Assembly: GCA_001657315.1 (NCBI GenBank)
Contig: LYSV01000052.1
Location: forward strand, 31,778-95,777
Length of the DNA: 64,000 nucleotides
Source: Flammeovirgaceae bacterium BBD 1991-12
GTDB lineage: Bacteria; Bacteroidota; Bacteroidia; Cytophagales; Cyclobacteriaceae
Reading direction: 5' to 3'
Made by a program: the position numbers and the translations under genes. The notes below the pieces were generated by a model, which searched no databases, was not told where the DNA came from, and was given only the letters and a program-made list of their open reading frames with translations. Of this stretch, positions 56,147-64,000 are shown piece by piece (within the stretch, counting starts at the first letter, position 1; the number at the start of each line of letters is the position of its first letter).

Positions 56147-58489
56147 TCATTGCGGAATCTCGTTGGCGGTATACCAGGTTTCCCCAGTCCATAAGCGTTC
56201 GCCATCAGTACTTTTGAACCTATCCTGGTGCAGGCGGAGGTGCAAAACATGTTTTGGTTTGATGCCGGCCAGATACAGACGAATAGCCGATCGGTCTTCT
56301 GATATCATCGCCCTTTCTACCTTTAATGTCTCAGGATCCATTTTGGGACCACCATAGTCCGAGGTGGGGAGGTACCACCATTGCTTTATTTGATAGTCAT
56401 CAGGTTTTTCGCCAAAGTCAGCCGCCAAAGGTTTTGTGAATGTGACCGACAGACCACCAGGAATAATACCTACTTTAAGAATTTCGAAAGTGTTATGACC
56501 GTTGTAAACCAATCTCTGTAGTCCGTAGGTTTTGTTTTTCCAGGCCCAGCTTCCGCTCATGCCTACCCCACCTGCATAGAGCGCATTGTCAGGTCCGTAC
56601 GTCAAACGATTGATACCGGCCTCCAGTCCCTGAGAGAAACGGAAGACGCACCCCTGGAGCTGACCATTCACCTCTTCAAGGTAAGCGCGCTTGATCCCGC
56701 CATGGGTTACATCGCCAAAGAGTACCTGTCCGGCATAGGGGCCATGGATCATTTCCAGAGGTTCACTTGGCGAATTTCCTATCTCATCCTGCGGTATCCA
56801 CACAGCGGGGGGCGCTTCCTCAATATCGATGCCCGCATCTTTAAGGACATCCCTGTTCCCATAAAACTTCCCTTTTTGTATGTTTATCAGCTTGTTGGCC
56901 GGAAGCCACTGTCCCTGATTGTCAGTGACCAGCAGGTGATCCTCGCCCACAAAGGATATTCCGTTGGGCGTTCTCAGGCCATGGCATAGTGCATCATAGC
57001 TTCCGTCATTGGGGTCGATCCTAAGTACCGTTCCCCGCTCTGCTTTCTGACGTTCCTGCTCCATCAGCCGCATGGCCAGCGACAGTGTAAGGTAGAAATG
57101 ATCCTCCCTATGTTCCAGTCCAAAGGCAAATTCATGGAAATCGGCAGAAACCTCCCAACGGTTGCTGACATTGCGGTACTCATCGATAAGTTCATCTCCG
57201 TTATGATCAATGAGCTGAGTAAGCTCCTGCTTTTGCACTACGTAGACCTGCCCATCCACTACCTTCATGCCCAGTGGTTCGTCCAGTCCTTCGGCGATCT
57301 GTTTGATCGTTATCCGGCTGGTATCCCCGGACTCAACACCATTGAGTTTATAAATGGCGCCAAGAGAATCCCACGTAGCGATCAGAAGACTGCCATCGGG
57401 TAAAAAGTCCATGGCGCCGACTTTGGGCTGAAAGTCGGATCTTCTGATCACGGATAGATCAAAAGAAGGGTGTATGTCTACCAGCGACATTCCAAAACCA
57501 GGGATTTCCGGCCAGGCAGGTTGTTCCGGAGCGACGGGAGCTTTCAACGCCGACGGATAGTCTTCCTCATCTTCACCTTCTGTACCGTTCTCATCCTGCT
57601 CATCGGAGTTTTCGGATAATGACAAAATGTATTCAACCATAAGCGCAATCTCCTCTTCCGTATAGGCCGGATGAGCGATCATGGGTACATCTCCCCAGTT
57701 ACCACTTCCACCATACTTTACCTTTTTAGTCAATGTATCAATATTGCTCTGAGTAGCATCATACCTATTGGCAATGTCCATCAGCGAGGGGCCTATCTCC
57801 CGGCGGTCCGGTTCATGGCAGGTCCCACAGCCACTTTTATCAAACCAAAGTTTACCTATAGAGGGCTGATCCCCAGGATCACTGAAGGGAATACTTTCTA
57901 CCTGCGTGCTTAATGGATGACGAAATACCTTTTTGTTATCAATGCTGACCATCTTTCCCGTCAGTGGGTCCTCCATCAATACATGGCGATCTGTATTTTC
58001 AGGCCGGACAAATACGGTTCTTTGCAGCACAGGTAACTTCGAATCAAAATCCAGCTCCACGTTTTCCTCTACATCAAGGTATTCATGATCTGATATTTCG
58101 ATCCTATACCTTATGCGTACTCCGTTGTTCATCAGAACATATCCCCTGAACCGGATGTTCCGGTCTCCTTCAGGCTGTATCTCTATTAAGGAGAAGTCTT
58201 TTTTATAAAATATCTCTCCCCAACTTGTAGGCTGAATGTTTTTCACACCGGTATGTGGAGCCCCCTCCCAGTGTATACCCCCCTTCCATATTTGAGTGAA
58301 ATGACAATGCTCCGTATCAAATGCTGCAAAGTATCCATTACCAAACGAGATAGCAGCAATTCTGGGTTGGAGGTCCAGTACCGACCGATAAACTTTTGGT
58401 CTGTAGGATGAATTGGTTTCATCAGTAATTTTTGTACATGAAACCCCGGCAAGTATGATGATTATTGAATAAAGAAGTCTTTCTGTCAT
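56147..58489 (-). CDS. Lipoprotein with cytochrome c domain and sorbosone dehydrogenase-like beta-propeller (DUF6797-like N-terminus)
   Basis: A 780-residue lipoprotein (IIILAGVSC, Cys 18). Residues about 35-190 form an N-terminal beta domain (ISFGNGYFAAFDT, QIWKGGIHWEGAP) that I believe matches DUF6797. A c-type cytochrome domain follows with the haem site CGTCH (221-225) and a likely Met ligand in VPMIAHPAY near 266. After a very acidic linker (about 298-318) comes a propeller with VGAMDFLPDGSLLIATWDS and FAFGLEHREDHFYL, resembling glucose/sorbosone dehydrogenases. It probably takes part in periplasmic electron transfer from sugar oxidation. It lies 172 bp after the PQQ-type dehydrogenase in the same orientation. 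The exact substrate is unknown. Confidence 0.82.
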   Translation of the reverse strand: MTERLLYSIIIILAGVSCTKITDETNSSYRPKVYRSVLDLQPRIAAISFGNGYFAAFDTEHCHFTQIWKGGIHWEGAPHTGVKNIQPTSWGEIFYKKDFSLIEIQPEGDRNIRFRGYVLMNNGVRIRYRIEISDHEYLDVEENVELDFDSKLPVLQRTVFVRPENTDRHVLMEDPLTGKMVSIDNKKVFRHPLSTQVESIPFSDPGDQPSIGKLWFDKSGCGTCHEPDRREIGPSLMDIANRYDATQSNIDTLTKKVKYGGSGNWGDVPMIAHPAYTEEEIALMVEYILSLSENSDEQDENGTEGEDEEDYPSALKAPVAPEQPAWPEIPGFGMSLVDIHPSFDLSVIRRSDFQPKVGAMDFLPDGSLLIATWDSLGAIYKLNGVESGDTSRITIKQIAEGLDEPLGMKVVDGQVYVVQKQELTQLIDHNGDELIDEYRNVSNRWEVSADFHEFAFGLEHREDHFYLTLSLAMRLMEQERQKAERGTVLRIDPNDGSYDALCHGLRTPNGISFVGEDHLLVTDNQGQWLPANKLINIQKGKFYGNRDVLKDAGIDIEEAPPAVWIPQDEIGNSPSEPLEMIHGPYAGQVLFGDVTHGGIKRAYLEEVNGQLQGCVFRFSQGLEAGINRLTYGPDNALYAGGVGMSGSWAWKNKTYGLQRLVYNGHNTFEILKVGIIPGGLSVTFTKPLAADFGEKPDDYQIKQWWYLPTSDYGGPKMDPETLKVERAMISEDRSAIRLYLAGIKPKHVLHLRLHQDRFKSTDGERLWTGETWYTANEIPQ

Positions 58490-58661
58490 AAGAGGTTTTT
58501 AGCTAAATACAGACGTACCCTGAACATTGCAGAGCCGGTATGACCTGCATGAAATGTGTAATGATACAAAAAATAAAACAGGGTCACTCCCTTACTCATA
58601 GGGTCTATACCTGTGTTGTGTCAATAAAACTGTACTTGTCATAGCCTTTGGCGAATTAAAA

Positions 58662-60839
58662 TCATTGGGGCAAGGCAAATGCCACGTAGACATCCCCTGA
58701 TTTGGTACCCATTTTACCTCCTCCGCACGCTATTACGATATACTGACGTCCATTAACCTCATAGGTAGCCGGAGTGGCGTATCCTCCTGCCGGCAATGTA
58801 GCTTCCCACAATTGCTCACCTGTGCGGGAATGGAACGCTCTGATTTTTTCGTCTTTGGTGGCTGAAATGAAAATCAGCCCTCCTGCTGTAACAATGGGGC
58901 CTCCGTAGTTTTCCGTACCTGTTACCGGATGTTCGGGGTCTTTCATGTCGTCCACATTCCCCAGGGGTACTTTCCAGAGGTAATCTCCTGTATTAAGGTC
59001 TAATGCATTGAGTGTTCCCCATGGAGGCTTGACAATGGGCAACCCTCTTTCATCCAGGAACCTTCCAAAGCCGGCTACACTGTAGCGAATTTCATTGGAG
59101 GAGACCACACGGTGATCTTCCACTTCATTGTCAGCCAGAAAATCCACAATGCTTTTTACTTCTTCCTGGGAGAGCTGTGGGTTAGGTGGCATTGCACCTT
59201 GTCCCGCTTTCACGATATGTGTGATCATATCTGTACTGAGGCGCGTACCTACGTCAGTTAAAGCCGGTATCTCTCCCAATCCTTGTCTCTCACCTCCATG
59301 ACACCGGGCACAATTGATCTCATACAAGGCCTGCCCACCAAATGGTCCTTCATTCGCGAGGCTTTTCATGCGTATTATCCAAGGCATTTCATTAGCGTTC
59401 ACGAACATATGGCCTTTTACCGGGTCGATGGCCGCTCCACCCCACTCCGCGCCTCCGTCAAACCCGGGAAAGACGATCACTCCTATGGTGTCTGGAGGAA
59501 TAAACTGTCCACTGGAAGTAATCTGTCGGAACCGCTCGCGAACGGTAATAGGGTCGTCGTTGATCAGGGTATCAATGAAATCAGCTATGAATGCTGTCGA
59601 TTCAGGGGTGTAAAGCATCTCCTCGGTCAGCACCTGCCGGGCGAAAGGGAGAGGTTTCACAGGTATTGGTTGTGTAGGCCATGCCTGTTCGCCTTCCAGT
59701 GAAGAGGCTGGGAAACTCCTTTCTTCAATTGGGAACAGGGGTTCACCGGTTTTACGGTCAAACACAAACACATGACCACTTTTGGTCACCTGTGCCACCG
59801 CAGGAATTCTTTGACCTCCTCGCGTAACGGTCACAAGATTGGGTGGGGCTGGTAAATCCCGATCCCATATATCATGGTGAACAAACTGATAATGCCAGAT
59901 CCTGTTGCCCGTTCCGGCATGCAAAGCAATAAGACAGTTGGCAAAAAGATTGGATCCCTGCCTGTCACCGCCATAAAAGTCAAAGGCCGCCGAGCCGGTA
60001 GGAATGAAAACCATACCACTGGATGGGTCCAGTGCCATGCCCGCCCAGTTATTGGCACCTCCTGCTTTTTTATAGGCATCCCGGGGCCATGTATTGTACC
60101 CTTCCTCACCCGGCTGCGGGATAGTATGGAAAGTCCAGCGTATCGTTCCGGTACGCACATCATAGGCTCTTATATGCCCTGGAGCCGCTCCTGGAGATTC
60201 AGCAACGCGCGTCCCCATAATAAGCAGATCTTCATATACTGCACCGGGGGTATTAGCGACAACGGACAGGGTACCTGCATCACGACCTAAACCTTCACGC
60301 AGATCAACCCTTCCATTCTTTCCGAACTCCGGTATGATCTTTCCACTTTTGATATCAACGGCATACAGATAGGCTCCGGAAGAAAAGAAAAGGCGGGATC
60401 CAGAATCACTCCGGGAGTCCGAGTAGGACAAGCCCCGGTTCACACCCAGTCCTGATCCATCTTTATTATCCGGTGCAAAGGTCCAAAGTTCCTCACCTGT
60501 GCCAGCATTTAAAGCGAATAATTCCAGCGCAGCATTGACACCAAAGAGAATAGAATCAACTATCAATGGATTGGTTTGGATCTGTGTGTTCCTGCCCGGC
60601 AGCAGCCCTCCGCTGCGGTATGACCATGCCACTTTCAATTGATCTACATTACCGGTATCAATATGATCGAGAAGAGAATAATGGCTTCTACCGGGATCTC
60701 CCAGATAATGTTGCCAGGTCTGGAACGTTCGTGCCAACTCATCGTCAATTTCATTTGCGTTCGACGGATCTTCAGTACATCCGGTTGTCAGTAATAGAAG
60801 GCAGAAAACCCGGAAAATGGATAGTTTATCTGGTTTCAT
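58662..60839 (-). CDS. PQQ-dependent dehydrogenase-like quinoprotein with cytochrome c domain, lipoprotein
   Basis: A 725-residue lipoprotein (VFCLLLLTTGC, Cys 21). An eight-bladed PQQ propeller is shown by WQHYLGDPGRSHYS, DQLKVAWSYRSG, the W-docking repeats (ALNAGTGEELWTF, YDVRTGTIRWTFHT) and the membrane glucose dehydrogenase-like HHDIWDRDLPAPP near 321. A cytochrome c domain is inserted at about 500-580 with haem site CARCH (510-514) and Met in AMPPNPQLS. The C-terminal blades resume with PWGTLNALDLNTGDYLWKV. It probably oxidises a sugar or alcohol in the periplasm and passes electrons to the haem, then perhaps to the neighbouring cytochrome protein. No PQQ synthesis genes are in view. Confidence 0.9.
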   Translation of the reverse strand: MKPDKLSIFRVFCLLLLTTGCTEDPSNANEIDDELARTFQTWQHYLGDPGRSHYSLLDHIDTGNVDQLKVAWSYRSGGLLPGRNTQIQTNPLIVDSILFGVNAALELFALNAGTGEELWTFAPDNKDGSGLGVNRGLSYSDSRSDSGSRLFFSSGAYLYAVDIKSGKIIPEFGKNGRVDLREGLGRDAGTLSVVANTPGAVYEDLLIMGTRVAESPGAAPGHIRAYDVRTGTIRWTFHTIPQPGEEGYNTWPRDAYKKAGGANNWAGMALDPSSGMVFIPTGSAAFDFYGGDRQGSNLFANCLIALHAGTGNRIWHYQFVHHDIWDRDLPAPPNLVTVTRGGQRIPAVAQVTKSGHVFVFDRKTGEPLFPIEERSFPASSLEGEQAWPTQPIPVKPLPFARQVLTEEMLYTPESTAFIADFIDTLINDDPITVRERFRQITSSGQFIPPDTIGVIVFPGFDGGAEWGGAAIDPVKGHMFVNANEMPWIIRMKSLANEGPFGGQALYEINCARCHGGERQGLGEIPALTDVGTRLSTDMITHIVKAGQGAMPPNPQLSQEEVKSIVDFLADNEVEDHRVVSSNEIRYSVAGFGRFLDERGLPIVKPPWGTLNALDLNTGDYLWKVPLGNVDDMKDPEHPVTGTENYGGPIVTAGGLIFISATKDEKIRAFHSRTGEQLWEATLPAGGYATPATYEVNGRQYIVIACGGGKMGTKSGDVYVAFALPQ

Positions 60840-60901
60840 AGTGAATTACAGCTCTCGAGAGCGACTACACTTTTTACAACGGGAAGACTTATTGCAGAAC
60901 A

Positions 60902-62182
60902 TCAATCCAGGGTTTCAAAACCTGTCTTTATTTCTTCCAAAGAAACTTTCAGTAACTTTTTTGTAATCTTACTGAGCATCGCCTCATCTCCCTCGAAGTG
61001 GACCGTCCACTGTATGTGTATGCCGCTTTCACCGGCTTTTAAGGCAAGGGCCGGAGAGGAAGTCTCCAGCTCATAAAATGGTCCAAGAGGTTTTTCCCCG
61101 GGTGCAGATGGTCCATCGTTGTAGGAATTGATTACATCACCTGCGTAGGGGTCATTTTGAAAATCTCCAAGGGAATTGACATAATCAGTCACACTTTCAG
61201 GCTTGTTGTATTTGACGATGGTCAATACACCGGAAGCATCATCCCATGAGCCCAGAACATCTTTAGCGCGCTGAGGTAAAAGCCCGATCTTACTTCTGAA
61301 CCGGCCGTCTGCACGGAAGTAGATTACATTGTCATCAACGATCAGCCTTTCCGCCGGCACTCCGTCCAGGTAAGCGTCATTCACCGGTACGCCCATTTCC
61401 AGGTCGTTGCCAGCCTTGTAGGGTATTACAACGGTAGCTGTTGCTGTGGGTGGATACATGCCAAGCAGCCAAATGGACAATAGCCCTGTTTCTTTTCTCC
61501 AGTCCACATCCCCTTCGTTCTTCAATGTGTTGGTCGATCTGTATCCCACCATCTGCAGACCCTTTATATCTTCCAACTCCAGCTCTCTGGCGATGGTCTC
61601 ACGGGATAACATGGCTATCTCACGCTCTATTGCCAGGTTGAAGGTAAATCCGGAATAGTTTTTCAGTGTAGCTTTTTTTGTAAATACAACTTTATCTTTT
61701 TCCTGATGACTTACCCAGAATGGTTCCAGATCAAGCAGCCGGGGGGTTTTCCATGAAGGCTGATCCGCGGTACTATCAAAGAACAATGAAAACTGACCGC
61801 TTTCCGGTCCCAGCCAAAACCGCTCTTCGCCACCAAAGGGATTAATATGGTCAAGGGTGTCTCCGGATATGAAATGCTCCCGGTTGATCCAGCCATAACT
61901 TCTCCCTGCGGCACCGCCGGAAGTGCTGGTCATTACCCGACCCTGCAATGCGGCGGAAAGCGCTATCCTGGCATTAGCAGAAGGGGAGACAAGCTCGATG
62001 ACATCCATGTAGTTTTTAAGAAAGGCCACATCATCCGCATAGGAAATATAATTCGTGCCGGCCTGATCCGGAATAGTCCTATCCTTTTTGTCAGGTGCCT
62101 CACAAGACATCCCATATAGCGCGACTAATGTAAAAATAAAGAACGCTTTTATGGTTGGATTATTAACAGCATTATGTTCCAT
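60902..62182 (-). CDS. Conserved lipoprotein of unknown function (DUF6786-like)
   Basis: A 426-residue lipoprotein (FFIFTLVALYGMSC; lipid Cys near 27). I recognise the pattern INPFGGEERFWLGPESGQ followed by FSLFFDS as one seen in uncharacterised Bacteroidota proteins, probably DUF6786. Strand-rich sequence (TFNLAIEREIAML, VGYRSTNTLKNEG, IHIQWTVHFEG) suggests a large beta-sandwich of the galactose mutarotase or GH-like sugar-binding type. No catalytic residues can be named. It is the first gene of the minus-strand run with the PQQ-type dehydrogenase (62 bp gap), so a role in binding or epimerising the oxidised sugar is possible but not shown. Confidence 0.75.
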   Translation of the reverse strand: MEHNAVNNPTIKAFFIFTLVALYGMSCEAPDKKDRTIPDQAGTNYISYADDVAFLKNYMDVIELVSPSANARIALSAALQGRVMTSTSGGAAGRSYGWINREHFISGDTLDHINPFGGEERFWLGPESGQFSLFFDSTADQPSWKTPRLLDLEPFWVSHQEKDKVVFTKKATLKNYSGFTFNLAIEREIAMLSRETIARELELEDIKGLQMVGYRSTNTLKNEGDVDWRKETGLLSIWLLGMYPPTATATVVIPYKAGNDLEMGVPVNDAYLDGVPAERLIVDDNVIYFRADGRFRSKIGLLPQRAKDVLGSWDDASGVLTIVKYNKPESVTDYVNSLGDFQNDPYAGDVINSYNDGPSAPGEKPLGPFYELETSSPALALKAGESGIHIQWTVHFEGDEAMLSKITKKLLKVSLEEIKTGFETLD

Positions 62183-62305
62183 GGGCTTTTGCTCAGGTAA
62201 AAAATCTGATCTCTATTCTGTATCACAAAATTTCAGTCCTGAAGGTGTATGTGCATTTTAAAAAAATTCAAGGAAGTAATACTGTTGAAACACACGACTG
62301 TGTTA

Positions 62306-62328
62306 CTGGATAGATCCTGTATATCCAG
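62306..62328. promoter_or_regulatory. Short inverted repeat upstream of the acetylesterase gene
   Basis: CTGGATA-N9-TATCCAG, a 7-bp stem, ends 11 bp before the ATG at 62340 in the divergent gap 62183-62339. It may be an operator or leader hairpin. I see no clear TAnnTTTG promoter on either strand of this gap. Confidence 0.3.
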
Positions 62329-62339
62329 AATTTCGTTCT

Positions 62340-64000
62340 ATGAAAAAGCTTATCTCCATTCTCTTCCTTTTTTCATTTCTTTTCACTTATCCGTCTCTGG
62401 CCCAGCTGAGAGTGGCCGAGATCTTTACCGATCACATGGTACTGCAGAGAGAAAAGCCTGTACCGGTATGGGGCTGGTCTGAAAAAAATGAAAAGGTCAC
62501 GGTCAGTTTCCAGGGCAGGCACTATTCTACCAAGACTGGCCGAAATGGAAAATGGAACACTGAGCTGCCTCCCATGAACGCTGGCGGACCGTATGAGCTG
62601 AGTATTCAAAGCAATTCCGGGAACATAATTCTATCCAATGTAATGATCGGTGACGTATGGCTTTGTTCGGGTCAATCCAATATGGCATGGACTGTTGACC
62701 GATTTGATAACGCCGCAGAGGTGAGTGCCAGTGCCACGGATGTGGACATCAGGCATTTCAAGGTACCTCCTACATGGGCCAAACATCCGGCAGACCGTCT
62801 GGACTCATCATCATGGGTGGTCAATACTCCTGAAACCAACGGTCAGTTTTCTGCTGTGGCCTATCACTTTGCGAGAGAGCTCAGAAAAGAGGTGGACGTT
62901 TCCATCGGGCTGCTCAATGCATCATGGGGAGGCAGCCGGATCGAACCGTGGATGAGCACTGAATCGTTGCAACCCTACCTCGTGGAGGACATTCAACAGC
63001 TCCTGCTCCGGAGAGAACAGGAGCGGAAAGATGCGCTGAAAAACACGGAAGCCATGGTAGCCCGGCTTTCCGCCAAACCGAAAGGACAGGAAATACACCA
63101 GTTTGATTTTGATGACAGCTCATGGGAGAGTATGGAAGTGCCAGGACACTGGGAAAATTCCGGCTATCCGGGCATGGATGGCCTCGTACTGTTTCGCAAA
63201 ATATTTACGCTTTCAGCCAGTGAAGCAGAAGAGGGTATCACAGTACATCTCGGAAAGATCGACGATTCCGACTGGACATATGTAAATGGACAATTGGTAG
63301 GGAGTTTAAAAGATCAGTGGAATGCTACCCGAAGTTACAGGGTAGGGCCTGAGATATTAAGAGAAGGGAAAAACGTAGTCGTGGTACGCGTAGAGGATAC
63401 TGGCGGTGGCGGCGGAATATACGGAGACCCGGAGCAAATATACCTTGAATCTGCAACCGGCAAAACCACTCTTGCAGGAAATTGGAAATTTCTGATAGAA
63501 AAGGTCAGCAAGTTATCCGGACCGGGATACTCACCCAATAATGCTCCGGTTGTGATCTATAATAAAATGATACACCCGATACTCAACTTTCCGATTAAAG
63601 GTATAATCTGGTATCAGGGAGAATCCAATGCCACTCACGATGATGCCCTCCGGTACAGGGAGTTGTTTGCCACCATGATCAACGACTGGAGGGCCGGTTG
63701 GAACCTTGGTAACGTCCCTTTCCTGTGGGTACAGCTGGCCAACTATATGGCGCCGGATGAGGAACCGGCCAACAGTGACTGGGCAGTGCTCAGAGAATCC
63801 CAATCAACAGCTTTGCATCTGCCGAATACCGCTCAGGCTGTTATCATTGACATCGGAGAGGCGGATGATATCCATCCCAAAAACAAACACGACGTAGGGT
63901 ACAGATTATCACTGGCTGCAAGAAAGCTGGCATACGGAGCTGACCTTGTCCATTCCGGACCGGTATATCAGTCCATGACGAAAGATGGCTCATCCATACT
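62340..64000 (+). CDS. Sialate O-acetylesterase-like SGNH hydrolase, partial (runs off the window)
   Basis: The first 553 codons of a secreted esterase; no stop is reached. Signal MKKLISILFLFSFLFTYPSLAQ. The N-terminal beta domain reads FTDHMVLQREKPVPVWGW. The catalytic SGNH domain begins DVWLCSGQSNMAW (Ser 113), continues at IIWYQGESNATHDDALRY and has the DxxH pair in EADDIHPKNKHDVGYRL. Between them sits an inserted jellyroll (about 255-375, with VPGHWENSGYPGMDG and VNGQLVGSL), typical of long Bacteroidota family members. Such enzymes remove acetyl groups from sialic acids, xylan or other glycans. It is divergent from the DUF6786-like gene and probably starts another operon. Confidence 0.9.
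   Translation, partial: MKKLISILFLFSFLFTYPSLAQLRVAEIFTDHMVLQREKPVPVWGWSEKNEKVTVSFQGRHYSTKTGRNGKWNTELPPMNAGGPYELSIQSNSGNIILSNVMIGDVWLCSGQSNMAWTVDRFDNAAEVSASATDVDIRHFKVPPTWAKHPADRLDSSSWVVNTPETNGQFSAVAYHFARELRKEVDVSIGLLNASWGGSRIEPWMSTESLQPYLVEDIQQLLLRREQERKDALKNTEAMVARLSAKPKGQEIHQFDFDDSSWESMEVPGHWENSGYPGMDGLVLFRKIFTLSASEAEEGITVHLGKIDDSDWTYVNGQLVGSLKDQWNATRSYRVGPEILREGKNVVVVRVEDTGGGGGIYGDPEQIYLESATGKTTLAGNWKFLIEKVSKLSGPGYSPNNAPVVIYNKMIHPILNFPIKGIIWYQGESNATHDDALRYRELFATMINDWRAGWNLGNVPFLWVQLANYMAPDEEPANSDWAVLRESQSTALHLPNTAQAVIIDIGEADDIHPKNKHDVGYRLSLAARKLAYGADLVHSGPVYQSMTKDGSSI

Overview
The window comes from a member of the Bacteroidota, most likely a marine or algae-associated Cytophagia-type bacterium. 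The signs are two complete ECF sigma / FecR anti-sigma / SusC / SusD sets, a C-terminal type IX secretion signal, many lipoprotein signal peptides, sulfatases, and an unusually dense set of carbohydrate-active enzymes. Almost everything serves the capture and breakdown of complex, probably sulfated, polysaccharides. I see no rRNA, tRNA, CRISPR array, phage or transposase.

Region 1 (1-27046, all minus strand) is polysaccharide utilization locus 1. In transcription order it holds ECF sigma, FecR, SusC, SusD, a GH110-type alpha-1,3-galactosidase, a clan GH-A-like lipoprotein with a DNRLRE (CBM96-like) domain, a GH2 beta-galactosidase, a GH92 alpha-mannosidase, a sulfatase, a 1311-residue type IX-secreted paralogue of the GH-A/DNRLRE protein, a scar of two decayed sugar-acid genes, a beta-lactamase-fold hydrolase, a CE1-like esterase and a GH28-like beta-helix enzyme. 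GH110, GH2 and a sulfatase together point to a sulfated, alpha-1,3-linked galactan, for example of carrageenan type. This is inference.

Region 2 (27489-33717, plus strand) is a divergent five-gene operon: two Asp-box beta-propeller proteins that are not typical sialidases, an HpcH/HpaI aldolase, a second sulfatase with a TTG start, and a serine hydrolase. Downstream, 33783-34450, a GxxExxY gene lies between two 47-bp direct repeats.

Region 3 (34474-56047, minus strand) is locus 2: ECF sigma, FecR, SusC, SusD, a GH29 alpha-L-fucosidase, an FG-GAP/ASPIC lipoprotein, a frameshifted Gfo/Idh/MocA oxidoreductase, a TIM-barrel isomerase-like protein, an enolase-superfamily protein, a GH31 glycosidase with PA14 insert, an RraA-like protein, a sodium:solute symporter and a DapA/NanA-type aldolase. 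Three enzymes of normally cytosolic folds carry twin-arginine signals, so part of the sugar chemistry probably runs in the periplasm.

Region 4 (56147-64000) adds a cytochrome c/beta-propeller lipoprotein, a PQQ-type dehydrogenase with its own cytochrome c domain, a conserved lipoprotein, and on the plus strand a sialate O-acetylesterase-like gene that runs off the window. Together regions 3 and 4 could form a periplasmic oxidation/elimination route for glycans, which is the most interesting hypothesis here. Other points of note are a pair of cloverleaf-shaped palindromic repeats with compensatory base changes, and a gene scar joining an enolase-family N-terminus to an SDR C-terminus.
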